Positions 1 to 14,377 of a stretch of DNA of 38,503 nucleotides are shown here, piece by piece; position 1 is the first letter of the stretch, and every line of letters starts with the position of its first letter. The stretch is taken from NCBI GenBank assembly GCA_902459845.2, contig CABPSV020000054.1, positions 1 through 38,503 on the forward strand, given 5' to 3'. The stretch is from Hepatocystis sp. ex Piliocolobus tephrosceles (lineage: Eukaryota; Apicomplexa; Aconoidasida; Haemosporida; Plasmodiidae). Position numbers and translations under genes: made by a program. The notes under the pieces are model-generated. The model saw only the letters and a list, made by a program, of their open reading frames with translations, did no database searches and had not been told where the DNA came from.

Positions 1-63
1 TGTGCACCTTTCTTACTATTACTACTACTACTACTACTACTATTGCTACTTTTTTTTGTTTGG
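1..63. repeat. ACT trinucleotide tract downstream of the helicase stop
   Basis: A short (ACT)n-type microsatellite, read as TACTACTAC on the plus strand, followed by a T run. It lies immediately 3' of the helicase stop codon, so it is probably 3' UTR or spacer DNA. Confidence 0.7.
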
Positions 64-2550
64 TCAATTAAAAACCACAATATTATCATGCGTTTTACTT
101 TTGATTTTATTCATTAGCATTAAATCGTTATAAGAATAAAATTTATTCCAATGCATTATATTTTTTTGTTCTTGTTCTAGTGCAATATTTACTAATTCAT
201 TTATATGTGACAACGATGATCTTATTTTCCTTATTGATAAATTCTCATATACTAATTTTTTAATTTCACTAATGTTTCTTTGGGCAGCTGAGCGTTTGAT
301 TAATGAAAATTCTGTCGGCTTAATAAAATGATACACCTTACCGTTTACGTTATTTGCCCTGTGTATGTATGTGGTAGAAATTGTTTTATATGTATATGTG
401 TATGTATATATAAACATGTACTCATATAAACATGTACCCATATAAATATGTACAAATATAAATATGTACAAATATAAACATGTACAAATATAAACATGTA
501 CAAATATAAACATGTACAAATATAAACATGTACAAATATAAACATGTACAAATATAAATATGTACAAATATAAATATGTACAAATATAAACATGCATACA
601 TATAAACATGTACCCAAATAAGTGTAAATGCTATACCTTGTCATTCTCCCAACTCTATATGTTAACGTGTTATAATATGTTGGTATTTCATAATTAATAA
701 CACAATTTACATTTTTTGTGTCTACACCTCTGGATAGCTTATCGGTAGCTATAAGTATATTATTTTCTCCAAAAATAAAACTATTTAATGTGTGTTTTTT
801 TAATTTTTGCATTAAGTTATGGCTATATTGTTTAATTTTGTAACAGTTTTTCTCCACGTGGCTGAAATATACAGTCAAGAAACGAAAAAGAAAGTGGACT
901 GTCTCTTCTGTGTTGCAAAATATTAGTATGTTCTTGTCACCTAAAGTAAAAAAATGGCATAAAAAAAAATGACATAAAAATGACATAAAAATGACACAAA
1001 AAAAATGACACATAAAAATGACACAAAAAAAAAATGACACAAAAAAAATGACACAAAAAAAATGACACAGGCAAACACACTTATTTTTTTATTTTTTATT
1101 TTTTATTTTTTATTTTTTTTGCGTGGGAGCCAAAACTATTACCATTTGGTGATGTCTTCTGTATTAAATGAATTAAGTTACATAGTTTATCAGATTTTTT
1201 TAAAACATGAAGGTAGAACTCATAATTTCTTGCATAATTTAATATGTAATAAAAAAAAATAGGTCTATATAAATTTAAAGATAATAATTTATTTGAAACT
1301 TTACAAATAGTAGCTGAAAGTAATATTTTTTGTAAAAAATGTTTTGGTTTATATAAAAGATTACTATCAGTTGCATTTGAATAACTATTATTACTGGTAC
1401 TAGAATATTTTATATTGTTTTCAGTTTGTTGTACTAATTTCGTTAATGCGTTGACCACTATATTTATATTCACAAAATCCATGTTTAGTATACTATCTAC
1501 TTCATCAATAATAAGGTATTTTAATTTTTTAAAAATATTTTGGTTACTATAAAATAACATTTCAAACTTAGTTGTTGTTGTTATTAAAATATTTTTTTGT
1601 TCAAAACGTTGTTCATTTGTGTTAACATGACTTTTATAAAAATCATTTTCATTATTTATTTCATCGAAACACATATTTGTATTATACGTTTTTGGTTTTA
1701 TAGTAGAAATAATCAAATTTTTTATATCAAACATTGTAATTACTTTTGTTACTTGCTTAACTAATTCTTCAGTTGGTGTTAATATAACACAAAAAAATGT
1801 ATTATCATTTTGTGATAAGTAATAATCTAATATAGGTATTACATAACATAAGGTTTTACCTAACCCTGTTGGAGCTTCAATATACATATCTCCATTTAAT
1901 ATAGAGTTAGATCCATTTTTATATAACAATGTATATTCTAATGTGGTACTTTGACATGGTAAAAATTTTGTATATAAAAATTTATTTATTAATTTATCTA
2001 TTATATAGCTATTTATTGGTGTGTTTTTTTTTATTGAGTTCCATGATGCTATATATATTTGTTCATTTTCTACTTTTATTATTCTGCAATTAGAACTTAA
2101 TGTCTTTCTTATTTCGTTAATTTTTTTTTTATCTAATCGTTTGGCTTTTGCCAGTTGTTTGGCTTTTTCCAGTTGTTTCTCTTCATCCGACTGTTTCTTT
2201 TCATCCGATTGTTTCTCTTCATCCGATTGTTGTGCATTATCTTGTTTTTTTGCTTTATCCATTTTTTTTGTTACATCACTTTTTTTGTCATTTTCGTTAT
2301 TACTTAAATTGTCATCATCATCACTATAATTACTATCATCACTACCATCACTATCATTACTGTCGTCAACAATATCAACATCACTCTCGTTTTCAATATT
2401 ATCATTTGACTGACTATCCTCTCCATTACTTGTTAATTCATTGTTGTCATCTTTTTTTTCCTCTTCGAGAAAAAAATTTAAATCTGATAAATGCTTATTT
2501 TTATTTTCAACCAATTTTTCCACGTGACTTATATATATCCAAGCATTCAT
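64..2550 (-). CDS. DEAD-box ATP-dependent RNA helicase, DDX51/Dbp6-like (3 exons, 668 aa)
   Basis: Exons on the minus strand are 2550-1143, 940-637 and 358-64, joined at GT-AG sites with phases 1 and 2, giving 669 codons including the stop. An acidic Asp/Ser/Asn N-terminus (about residues 30-150) precedes the core: Q-motif-like FLPCQ (about 196), motif I APTGLGKT (about 226), Ia PTEEL (about 259), II DEVD (349), III SAT (412). Exon 2 then carries ILIFCN, the motif V region RGVD and motif VI YRVGRMTR, the last spanning the exon 2/3 junction. The phrase KLLSLNLYRPIFF after motif III and the C-terminal extension match DDX51/Dbp6, and the length is close to human DDX51. That family is nucleolar and acts in 60S ribosome assembly; the role here is inferred. 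Odd features are DEVD for DEAD, Tyr for the first His of motif VI, and Glu for Arg in PTREL. Both introns carry tandem repeats. Confidence 0.88.
405..617. repeat. 16-bp minisatellite in helicase intron 2
   Basis: Roughly 12 tandem copies of the 16-bp unit AAATATAAACATGTAC fill most of the 278-bp intron (359-636). Some copies are variants, such as TATG for CATG or a CCC interruption. Because 16 is not divisible by 3, the array reads as a 16-residue repeat in open frames. Those frames are artefacts, not genes. Confidence 0.9.
945..1076. repeat. A-rich ATGACAC/ATGACAT repeats in helicase intron 1
   Basis: About ten imperfect copies of an 11-16 bp unit of the form AAAAAAATGACAC occupy the middle of the 202-bp intron 941-1142. 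The flanking splice sites are a donor reading G|GTAATAG and an acceptor reading TTTACTTTAG. Confidence 0.85.
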
Positions 2551-4081
<1,531 letters not shown>

Positions 4082-7000
4082 CTACGATTCATCAATTTTT
4101 TTATGCACTAATTTATGAATAAAACATAAAAAGTTAACATAACTATATTCCTTATCAGCCTTATCTTCAACACACAATGTCATGAGAAGTTGCTCATTTG
4201 CCGATCTGAAAAAAAGTAAACGAGTAAAAAAAAAAAAAAATAGCAAAAAGTAAGAACATAAAAAAAAAAAAAGAAAAAAAAAAGAAAAAAAAAAGAAAAA
4301 TTCAACTGTTTTTGTTTTAACAATGTATATACATTAAAGCTTAGGTATCGTATAAAATATGCATCAAACACAGATGCAAGCATTTGTTCGGGTACATAAA
4401 ATTTAATGACACATTTCGCATTCATATATAATACTTACTTTGCGGGAACTATAACCAAAGGCACAAATTTGTTAAAATGGTGGATTCTTGTTATGTTCAT
4501 AATAATGCGCTGAATTTTTTCTTTAACAAAAAAAATAAGAAAAAATAAAAAAAAACAAGTGAGAAGAGCAAATAAATAAATAAATAAACCAGTACACACG
4601 CACAACATTGTAGTATAAAGCGTATATGTGTGAACACATTGCAATGTGTGCATATATACATATATATGTAAATATGTAAATATGTATATGTAAATATGTA
4701 TATATAAAATTTTCTGTATTAGTTTTTACGAGCATTGGTTGAGTCCGTCAAATTTAGTTCATGACAATTTCTCTCCGTCGGTGTGTCCCCAACAATCTAA
4801 CAAAAAAAAAAAAAAAAAAAAAAAAAATAAATAAACACGACATATAATTATTAACATAATAATAACATTACCATAGCTGCTACTAGTAATAACAATGCAA
4901 CACATGAACCGTATACTCTTTTACTAATGTATATAACTTACGTTTATGGTAAAATCTACGTCCGAATGATAACCAAAATACAAATAAAAGTGCGTACTGG
5001 CATCAAGTAAATATATAGCATTAGAATATATTTTTTCTGCGCTTGTTGGTACAGTTTTAGGTATAAAATATTCATCTTGAATATCCATTTGATCAATTTC
5101 ATTTTTTTTGCCTTTTGTATGTATTAAGTAAAGTATTGGATACACATAAATAAGCGATGGCATGATTGGCATAGACAACAGTTTTATTAAGCTGTACACT
5201 TTTATATCGTGCAAGATATCCTTTTTAACAATGTTATGTTTTAATAGCGATAATATAAACAAGGGCAGTAATTTGAGGGTGTCCGGTAAAATCAGTTGGC
5301 CTGAATGTGCAGAGGAGGCACACTGAAAAATAAAAAAAAAATGAAAAAATGATTAAAAAAATGAAAAAATGAAAAAATGAAAAAATGAAAAAATGATTAA
5401 AAAAATGAAAAAATGAAAAAATGAAAAAATGATTAAAAAAATGATTAAAAAAATGATTAAAAAAAAGAAAACATGATCAAAAAAGTGAAAAAATAAAAGA
5501 AAAAAATGCATAGAAAAAGTGAAAAATATGATTAGATAAATTAATAAAGCGTAAGTGGTGTACACGCATACATGCAGGCAAAATGGAGCGACGCGTGTAT
5601 ATATATATATGTATATATAAATGAACAAAACACGAAGTGCCCACATTTGGAAACCTAGCACCACATCACAAGCGCTTTTTATTTTTTTTATTATTTTTTT
5701 TTTTTTTTTTTTTGTGAACTTACGTTTACTCGGTAAGAAAACAAAATAGCAGCCAAGTCGTCAATTATAACTTGAGTACAATTCTCATTGTGCAATATAT
5801 TTGTACACAATTGTTTTATAAGTATATTCATCAATGCCTCAGCGTCTGTATATCTAAACAAAGTGCTTAACGAAGTCGTTACATTCATATGCGTAGTATG
5901 CAAACGAACAAAGCGATCTCCATCCAAATTAGTATATATACATGCACATTGTATATATACACTTTTTTGTGTTTCTGCAATGTCTGTGTTATTTAATATA
6001 AATGCAAAGGTCTGATCATGTCGTATTTTCGGTATCTTAATAGTGTCAACACTAATAATAGAATTAAAATTATTGTTACAACATAATAATTTTTTTACAG
6101 ATAAATTATGCGAATATCTTAATTTAAGTTCACAACTATATGCAATATCTTCAGATATAAGACTATCTTTTATATTCATATAAACTTCTTTATAATCCTT
6201 TTGGTAAAGAAAATTACGAATATATAATATTTTACCACCTGTATTTTGTGCTAAATATTGTAACGAAGGTAAAGACATACGTACATTATTTGATGATATA
6301 ATACATATATCTACACTAATGTTATAAGAATATAAATCTAATAATAATGCATCATAAAATATCTTTTGTTTAACAACTAAAAAAGTATCTTGTGTTTCTT
6401 TTTTTAAATCATTAATTGCACCAACTCCACAACTAGGGGTACTTGTATAAAACATACATACAGAACCCATCCCATTTCTTTCCTTCAATATATCGACTGC
6501 TATTTTTAATGCACTATTTCCACAAGATTCATAAGATTGTAATTTACTACAAAATGTTTTAATAGTATCAATCAGGTTATTAATTTTATCTATATCTTCA
6601 ACACAATTTAATAATAAATCTTCTAATGGCAAAGGCAAAAAGGGATCATCCACATCGCTCATCACTATTACTTGATTATATATATTGTTATTATTTGAAG
6701 TTACATTTGTTGTATCGGTTGTACTATTAACTGCCTTACGCTTACAATTATAAAAATAAACCGAATTACTAAAAGTGATTATTGCTATTTTTGTTTGTCT
6801 ACATTTAACATTCTGTACAGCATATCTAATACCTTCAAGTACTGTATATGTAATATTACTATTTATTGCATGAGAAGAACATTCAACAACAAATACAAAA
6901 TAAGGTGGTAATAAATTTTTTAATTTTGGATATTTGTTTAAAATATTATTTCTTTTAATTTTATTTTCCAATGTTTCATTTTTTTTATCACGTATAATAT

Positions 7001-9701
7001 ATTTTATTTCATCTAAACTTAAATTATTTATATCCATTTCATGGTTACCAAAATGGATATCGTTTGAATAGTTATTCAAATTGTTGTTTGATCCTTTTTT
7101 TTGTCCAAATGTGAGATTATTACTTTCATTATAGTTTGCAATAGTATTATTATTATTATTAAAACTGGTGTTGTTAAAAGTGTTGTAGTTATTATCACTC
7201 GTTGTAACACTGTTATTCATATAATTACTACTATTATATTCATCTCCATTTGAATATATTCCTCCTATTTGATTATTAATATTTTTGTTTTCATTCGAAA
7301 TAAATGTATTTGATATTTGTTTTGTTATGTTCATAATTTTATTTGTTATTATTGACGCAGTTTGATTGATATTTTTATTCAAATATGTATAATTTAAAAC
7401 TAAGTTATTAGTATTTTCATAATATTTTGAAGGAATAACAATATCTACACTACCTTTTAATAAAGGAGATAAATTATAACTATTATTATTATATCCATCA
7501 TTTTCAACAACAGTATTTACTTTTTCATTATATTTATAAATATCATATAAAATATTCTTATTTATCATGAAATTTGTATCACAAAATACACAATCCACAG
7601 ATTTCGATATATTTTCTAATATAGTTGAATGGATATAACTAAAACATTTAGGACAACGTAATATTTCAATATTTTTTTCATCATTATTAACTATATCTTT
7701 CATATCAATCTTATCAACATATTCTCCTTCATTTAAACTCGCAAATGGATTAACAATAATACCAAAAGGTATTTTCGATAATTTTAACGTATCTGAAAAT
7801 AAAGGTATTTGATACAATGTACTTTTAATAAATCTTGCATCTGCCTTACCTGTATCGATTGATATATATGGTTGATAAAATGAAGGAGGAGCTATATATT
7901 TACAAGTTTCAAAATATTTTATATTTTTTTTACTTTTTTTATTTTCAAAATTTATAATAGGACGGGGTACTTTATTCATATCTATACGATTAAAAGTCTT
8001 TTTAAGTAATGTATAAACCTCCTCTCCTTTATCATTAGCATCACTATCACTAGAATCATTATCACTAGAAGTTTCTTCTGATCCTTCATCAGTTCTATTG
8101 TTATGATCATTTATATTTTTTTTTTTTTTTTTTATTCCACTACTACCCCCTCCTCTTCCTTCTCCATCTTCATCTCTTTCTGTTCCTACTTGTACTCCTC
8201 CTAATGGTTCACAGTTTTGTTCATTTCGAATTATTCCAAATGTGTTCGTTGGAGTACTCACATGTGTCGGTGTATTTACACCAACATGACCATATGAATT
8301 ATTATTATTATTATGGTAGTAATTTACATTATTATTGCATAGACTGTTAACATTGTTATTATAAACACCGACAGGAGCATTATCAGTCATAGAAGGTACA
8401 TTATAGGATACTTCTGTATGTACACTATATGGAACTGAAGTAATCTTATTGTAATTGTTTGGATTATTAGGCGATGATACTTCGCCAAGGTTACCACATA
8501 TTGTATTGTTTATTGATTGTGTAACATTCGAAACAGGATATGTAGTTGTAACATTACTATTGTATTGAATATGTTTTTGACTTTCATCATAATTTGAAAA
8601 ACTATTATTATTAGAATATAAATGTTGATAATTATTTATTTTATCATTCATATTTGTATGAACGTTGTTTTTTATTTTTGCAATATCTGACACATTATTA
8701 CTAGCAGTTGTAGTTACAGTACCGGTAGTTGTATTACTGTTCACACTATAATTTGTATTATAATTATTACCTAAACTATTTGATGAAGTATAATTATTCA
8801 TACCATCTGTTGTATTATAATTAAAATGTTGTTCTACATTTTCTGTTATATTCTGTTTATATATATTTCCATTATAAATTCTTTCAGTATCAATATGTGT
8901 AGTAGATGGTGTGTTATGATTGTGATTGTAATTATCAGTTACATCACTTTTATCATCATTTGATCTACTTTTTATTGTTCTACCTATGCTACTTTGTGTA
9001 TCACTGTTTATGTCTCCATCGTAGTTACTTGTATAGCTATTACCTCTTTCACTTTGTTGATTGTTATAATTGGATATATACATATTGTTTGGATTATAAT
9101 TTAACGAGTTATAATATGGTATGTTACTAGAAGACCCAAAATTCATCATATTCTTATTATTACCACTGTTACCATAGGTATTACTGTTACCATAGGTATT
9201 ACTGTTACCATGGTTATTACTGTTACCATGGTTATTACTATTGCTATAGGTATTACTATTGCTATAGGTATTACTATTGCTATAGGTATTACTATTGCTA
9301 TAGGTATTACTATTGCTATAGGTATTACTATTGCTATAAGTATTACTATTGCTGTTTAAATTCAAGTTATTACTAACATTAATTTTATTTTGTTCTGTAT
9401 TGTAAAAGTTACTACTATTATTTACATATGGCCCACTTATTTTTTCTGTTGACATATTTGTTTGTCCCGCATCTGTTGATATAGCTTCATTTTTATAAGC
9501 ATTTTCATTAGTTTTTAAATTAGGTAATACATTATTTTTTACAATTAAATTACTGTTCGTACTATCAAACGTGTTACTACTTTTGTTATTATTCTTCTTC
9601 TCTTGATTCATATCTATTTGGTTATAATTACTGTCATAATTACTTCCATAATTACTGTTATAATTACTGTTATAATATGTGTTTTCATTTTTATTTTCCA
9701 T
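4082..9701 (-). CDS. SEC24: COPII vesicle coat protein Sec24 (5 exons, 1543 aa)
   Basis: Exons are 9701-5724, 5322-4942, 4796-4730, 4520-4439 and 4205-4082; all introns are GT-AG and the phases close (4632 nt). Sec24 is the cargo-binding subunit of the Sec23/24 inner COPII coat at ER exit sites. The N-terminal half (about residues 1-640) is Asn/Ser/Tyr-rich with an NSNTYS-type repeat. A four-cysteine zinc finger (CPKC about 682, CVFC about 705) follows, then a long Asn-rich insert, then the trunk domain from about 930 with PPYFVFVVECS and VIVMSDVDDPFLPLPL. The beta-sandwich and helical regions follow; exon 2 carries GQLILPDTLKLLPLF, and the gelsolin-like part carries SAEKIYSNAIYLLDAS. The last exon ends in VEDKADKEYSYVNFLCFIH, as in other Sec24 C-termini. 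The protein is longer than yeast Sec24 because of the low-complexity parts. Which Plasmodium Sec24 paralogue it is was not resolved. Confidence 0.95.
5335..5480. repeat. ATGAAAAA / ATGATTAAAAA repeats in Sec24 intron 1
   Basis: Short A-rich units alternating between ATGAAAAA and ATGATTAAAAAA sit near the acceptor end of the 401-bp intron 5323-5723. The intron's donor is AAC|GTAAGT. Confidence 0.8.
9160..9355. repeat. In-frame 18-bp repeat in Sec24 N-terminus
   Basis: About ten tandem 18-bp units (plus-strand form GGTATTACTATTGCTATA, with variants) encode NSNTYS / NSNNHG / NSNTYG hexapeptides on the minus strand. The unit length is a multiple of 3, so copy-number change keeps the reading frame. 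Confidence 0.9.
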
Positions 9702-10047
9702 TATTATCTTTTCATTTTTTTTTTTTTTTTTTTAATATATGCTCCTCACCGGTATGTTATATAAAACATGTATTAAAATATATCTTTTTTATCCCTTATA
9801 CTCTTGAATTTTTTATATGTAATATGTTATGTATTTATGTGGTATATGATATATTTAAAATTTTGGTTAAAAGAGTTTTCACATAACTAAGTATATTTGT
9901 TAAATTGTTTTTTTTCTTCGTTTTCGTGTATTTTATATTCTCTGGGGTTATTAGTAGAGCACTTTATACTCAGGTGATAAAGTAAATTGTGGAAATTTTG
10001 GTATATATATTAATACGTGCATACATGCACACATGCATATGTACATA

Positions 10048-10078
<31 letters not shown>

Positions 10079-10734
10079 GTGTAAACTAAAATACTAACAA
10101 CATACATGCCAATATACTACTACTATTTAAAACATTATTTTTACTAGTACAAATAGTTATTCTATATATGTATATATATTTTTCTTTATTAATAATAATG
10201 TAATAAAAACATGAGCTATACGACCAATTGTTATAGCCTTTTTTTTTTTTTTATTCTTTTATAACTTAGCTTATTTTATATGATATTTATATTTTTAATT
10301 GTTAAACATAAACATAAGCATGAATTTATATATATGTATATATATGTGTATATACATATGTATAAATATTCATCATTATTTAGATTAAAACGGATGTAAT
10401 TAAATTTACGTATACAAGTGTATAAGCACCTATGTATATGTGCATTTACATATATGTGTATATATATATATAAACAGTTATTATTTTGATTAACTATCAA
10501 ACTATTAACAATTCTTTATTATTTTTTTTTTTTTTTAATACTGTTCTTATTACATTAATTTTTTTTTTTTTTTTTTTTTGACATTAATTTATTATTGATA
10601 ATGTTTTCTATTATATGTCTGAATTTTTATTTGTATTGCTGGTTTTTTATTTTTATTATTTTTTGAATGTTCATTTTTTATTTGCTTTTCTATGATTGTT
10701 AGCAGTTTCAATATATTGTTTATAAAAAATGACT

Positions 10735-10905
10735 AAGGGATAACCGTCAAGCGCGTTTATTCGTTTGTTCGATTTTTCGTTTGTTAATTTGCCCGTATGT
10801 TAATCTGTCCGTATGTTAACTTGTTCGTATTTTTGTCTGTTCACTTGTTAGCCTGTCCGTTTGTTAATTTGCTCGTTAGTTTACTTAACTCGTTTATCCG
10901 TTTAT
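10735..10905. repeat. Degenerate 16-bp TTGTCCGTATGTTAA-like repeat
   Basis: A run of imperfect units such as TATGTTAATCTGTCCG, TATGTTAACTTGTTCG and TTTGTTAATTTGCTCG. The region is visibly less AT-rich than its surroundings. It is best read as an old, decayed minisatellite. A non-coding RNA cannot be excluded. Confidence 0.6.
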
Positions 10906-11683
10906 TCTTGATAATATCGGTTTGAAAATTTGTACAAAAAAGGAAGCAACTAATAAATGTATAATAATGTTATATACACATATATATTTTTATAATGCAT
11001 ATGACGAAAGTGTATGGGTTAAAACTGTTAGCATCAATACATTTTTTTTCTAACTCTATCCATAACAAGTATCAATTATAAAGTTTTTGTCAAATATAAA
11101 AAAAACTAACATAAACATATGCATATATATACTATATTACGTACACAACATAATCATAGGAGCAATACGTGTTTATCCCTTTTTTTTTTTATTTTTTTTT
11201 TTAACAGCAACAAATGAAAAAAAAAAAAAAAAATAAATAAATAAAATATATTAAAATAAAAGAAAGAGTTACGATGTTTTTAAAACAAAAAATGGTAAAA
11301 AAAAGAAACATAAGAAAACATAAGAAATAAAATAGGTAAATTTAAATAAAAAAAAAAGATCTATTAAAAAAAACAAAAAAAAAAAAAAAAAAAAGAAAAA
11401 AAGAAAAAAATATATTTTATTCTCTTATTATTTTATATCTTTTTTTTATTCATTTTTAAACTGTTTCGTTTTACTTTTTTATGCTTATTTAATCTATTTC
11501 TTTATCTTTTTTTTTTTTTTTTTTTTTTTTAAACTAAAAAGAAACGTATAGTAATAGCAAAAAATAAAAAAAAGTAAAATAACATGTAAAAGCTAATGTT
11601 CATAAAAAATGGTATATACGTATATATATAAAAGAATTTAGTTTTAATAAACAGATTATTAAAGATGTAGGGATGTATGCAAA

Positions 11684-11732
<49 letters not shown>

Positions 11733-12751
11733 AAAAAAAAAAATAAAAAAAAATAAAAAAAAATAAAAAAAAATAATGAACATAAAATGGATGAAAAGGC
11801 AAAACAATGCAATATAAAATATTAAAGAATGTAACATGCCACGTAGCAAAATATGTAATTAAACGGTACAAAAATGCCCAAAGGGTGGTATATATATATA
11901 TATATATATATGTCATGCAAAATAAAACTTATTTTTTAACCATTTGTAACTATGTGTTGTGTATTATGAGCATTATATCGATATATTTTCATCTTAATTA
12001 TTTTTCACTGTTGTCTTAAAATTTCTATGAACTTATAAAAAATAATAATAGTTATTATTTTATTTATTTTTTTTTTTTTTCCATTTCCTTTTGTTAAAAC
12101 ATATTTAATGACACATTCTTAACATTACAATGATATCGATTTGTGTATTAATCAGTATATATATATATACACTTGTACATGGTGAATTTTTTTTATTTGT
12201 GTACTTTTATTATTATTATTATATTATCATTTTGTCACAGCTTTATTATTATTTTATTTTTTTCAATAACTATAATTTGACAAAAACTGTTCCATTTAAC
12301 ATGTTCTTCTAACAAGTAGAATTATGCACAATTTTATTCAATACATTAAAAAAAAAACACACACACACACACAAATATATAATAGCTACAATATCCACAA
12401 AATAATAGCTATTTTTTTTTAAGAAAAATATTTTATATTTTTTATATTTACTTTTGTATGTATGATTGTTTTATATATACATATATATTTTATTATTTTC
12501 TTTTGGTTATTATCCCCAAATCAAAAGTGCTATGATGTGTATGTACGTCCGTTCGTTCACTTTTTTAATGCCTGCTCTTTTTTTTAGTTAAGCGAAAATT
12601 GTTGCCTAAGACATGTATTAAGGAGTTTTCATATACTATATATATATATATACCTTAAGCTTTTTTTTTTTTCCCTTTTTTTTATTGTAGTTATTAACTG
12701 CTTATTTAGTTCATTTGATTGGTTATTTTTTTTATCTGGCTTTTTTTTTTT

Positions 12752-12783
12752 TTACAATTACAATTACAATTACAATTACAAGT
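12752..12783. repeat. ACAATT hexamer repeat upstream of GFOD-like gene
   Basis: About five copies of ACAATT, directly after a poly(T) tract and about 135 bp upstream of the start codon at 12915. Confidence 0.85.
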
Positions 12784-12914
12784 AATTTTTTTTATCAAAA
12801 TTAATATTAGGTATATATATATATGTGTGTGTGTGTTTTTTTTTCAAAAAATTACGCAAACGTGTATAGGTTACTTTACTTTCTTTCCTCTTTTTAATTT
12901 ATCATTAAAAAAAA

Positions 12915-14326
12915 ATGAACTCACCTGATTTTTCTATTTGTATGTTTTGTGATAATGAAGGCTTCTTATGGATGCCTACTTTACTAAGTTTACATAAAAT
13001 AAAATATTTATTTTGTACTGAAGAGAAAATAAAAAATTATTTTATCGAATCTTATAATTTATATAATATTAAAACAAATACAAATAATAATGCTGTTAAA
13101 TTTTTAGAAGATCTTAAAGATGAAAAAATAGATTTATTATTTTTAGCTTTATCAACTAATAAATTTCATGAATTAATTATAGAATATGTAATAACTCAAA
13201 AAAGAATATACAACATATTTAGTACTACGTTACCAACATTAAGTATACAAAAGATGCAACACTTCAAATCATTAATGAATAATTTTAATCCTAATCTTAA
13301 TATAATGTATGATATTAAAAAAGAATATAAACATATAAATAAACAATTTTATTGGAATATATTTAATCCTTTAATAAATGGAAGAGTTTTTCATAACCTT
13401 AAAAATATGATGGAAGAATTAGGTGACATATACTCTGTACAAATTGAATCAACATATATCCCTTTTTTAGTTGAAAATGAAGATATAAAAAATATACTTT
13501 TTTATAGAACTGTTTTAATTATGTCATTAATTGAATTCTTATTTCCGAATCCAAAAATTGTACTTGGTAAAAATTATTCTATAAATGCTGAAAATCTCAA
13601 AATTAATTGCTTATCTGGTCATGTTGCATTTAACAATTTAAACTGTTATTTTAATATTTCGGTTAACAGTTTGAGTAAAATATTTTCCTTAATAGTTTAT
13701 GGAGCCAACGGATTTATTGACGTTTCTTATAACAAAGAGCACAATTGTAATTATATATATATACATACATACATGTACATGTGCTTATATACATACATAC
13801 ATACATGTACATGTGCTTATATATATACATACATACATGTACATGTGCTTATATATATACATACATACATGTACATGTGCTTATATATATACATACATAC
13901 ATGTACATGTGCTTATATATATACATACATACATGTACATGTGCTTATATATATACATACATACATGTACATGTGCTTATATATATACATACATACATGT
14001 ACATGTGCTTATATATATACATACATACATGTACATGTGCTTATATATATACATACATACATGTACATGTGCTTATATATATACATACATACATGTACAT
14101 GTGCTTATATATATACATACATACATGTACATGTGCTTATATATATACATACATACATGTCTATATTATTATCTTAATATATCCCTCATCGATCTTTTTT
14201 ATGCTTATACACATACCCATACGTTCAACTCGTTTTTAGGTTTTCAACTACAACGATGTCAAAATCATTATGAATATCCAAACTTATTTGCAGAAGATTC
14301 TCAAAACTATGCATTAAGTGTAAGGA

Positions 14327-14377
<51 letters not shown>

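Larger units (their letters stand above)
9702..12914. other. 3.2-kb divergent intergenic region (Sec24 / GFOD-like)
   Basis: The two flanking genes are transcribed away from each other, so both promoters should lie here. I see no convincing coding exon or tRNA. Contents are (TA)n runs (about 10045-10078, 11889-11911, 12155-12168), several poly(A)/poly(T) tracts (11376-11393, 11515-11530, 11686-11730), a less AT-rich degenerate repeat at about 10735-10905, an A/T-rich block at about 11690-11775, a short (CA)n run at 12357-12373, and a hexamer repeat near 12750. Confidence 0.75.

Noticed and set aside
4180..4425. Minus-strand open frame starting NAKCVIKFYVPEQMLASV
   Set aside because: It lies inside Sec24 intron 4. 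Splicing around it restores the conserved C-terminus in phase, whereas including it does not.
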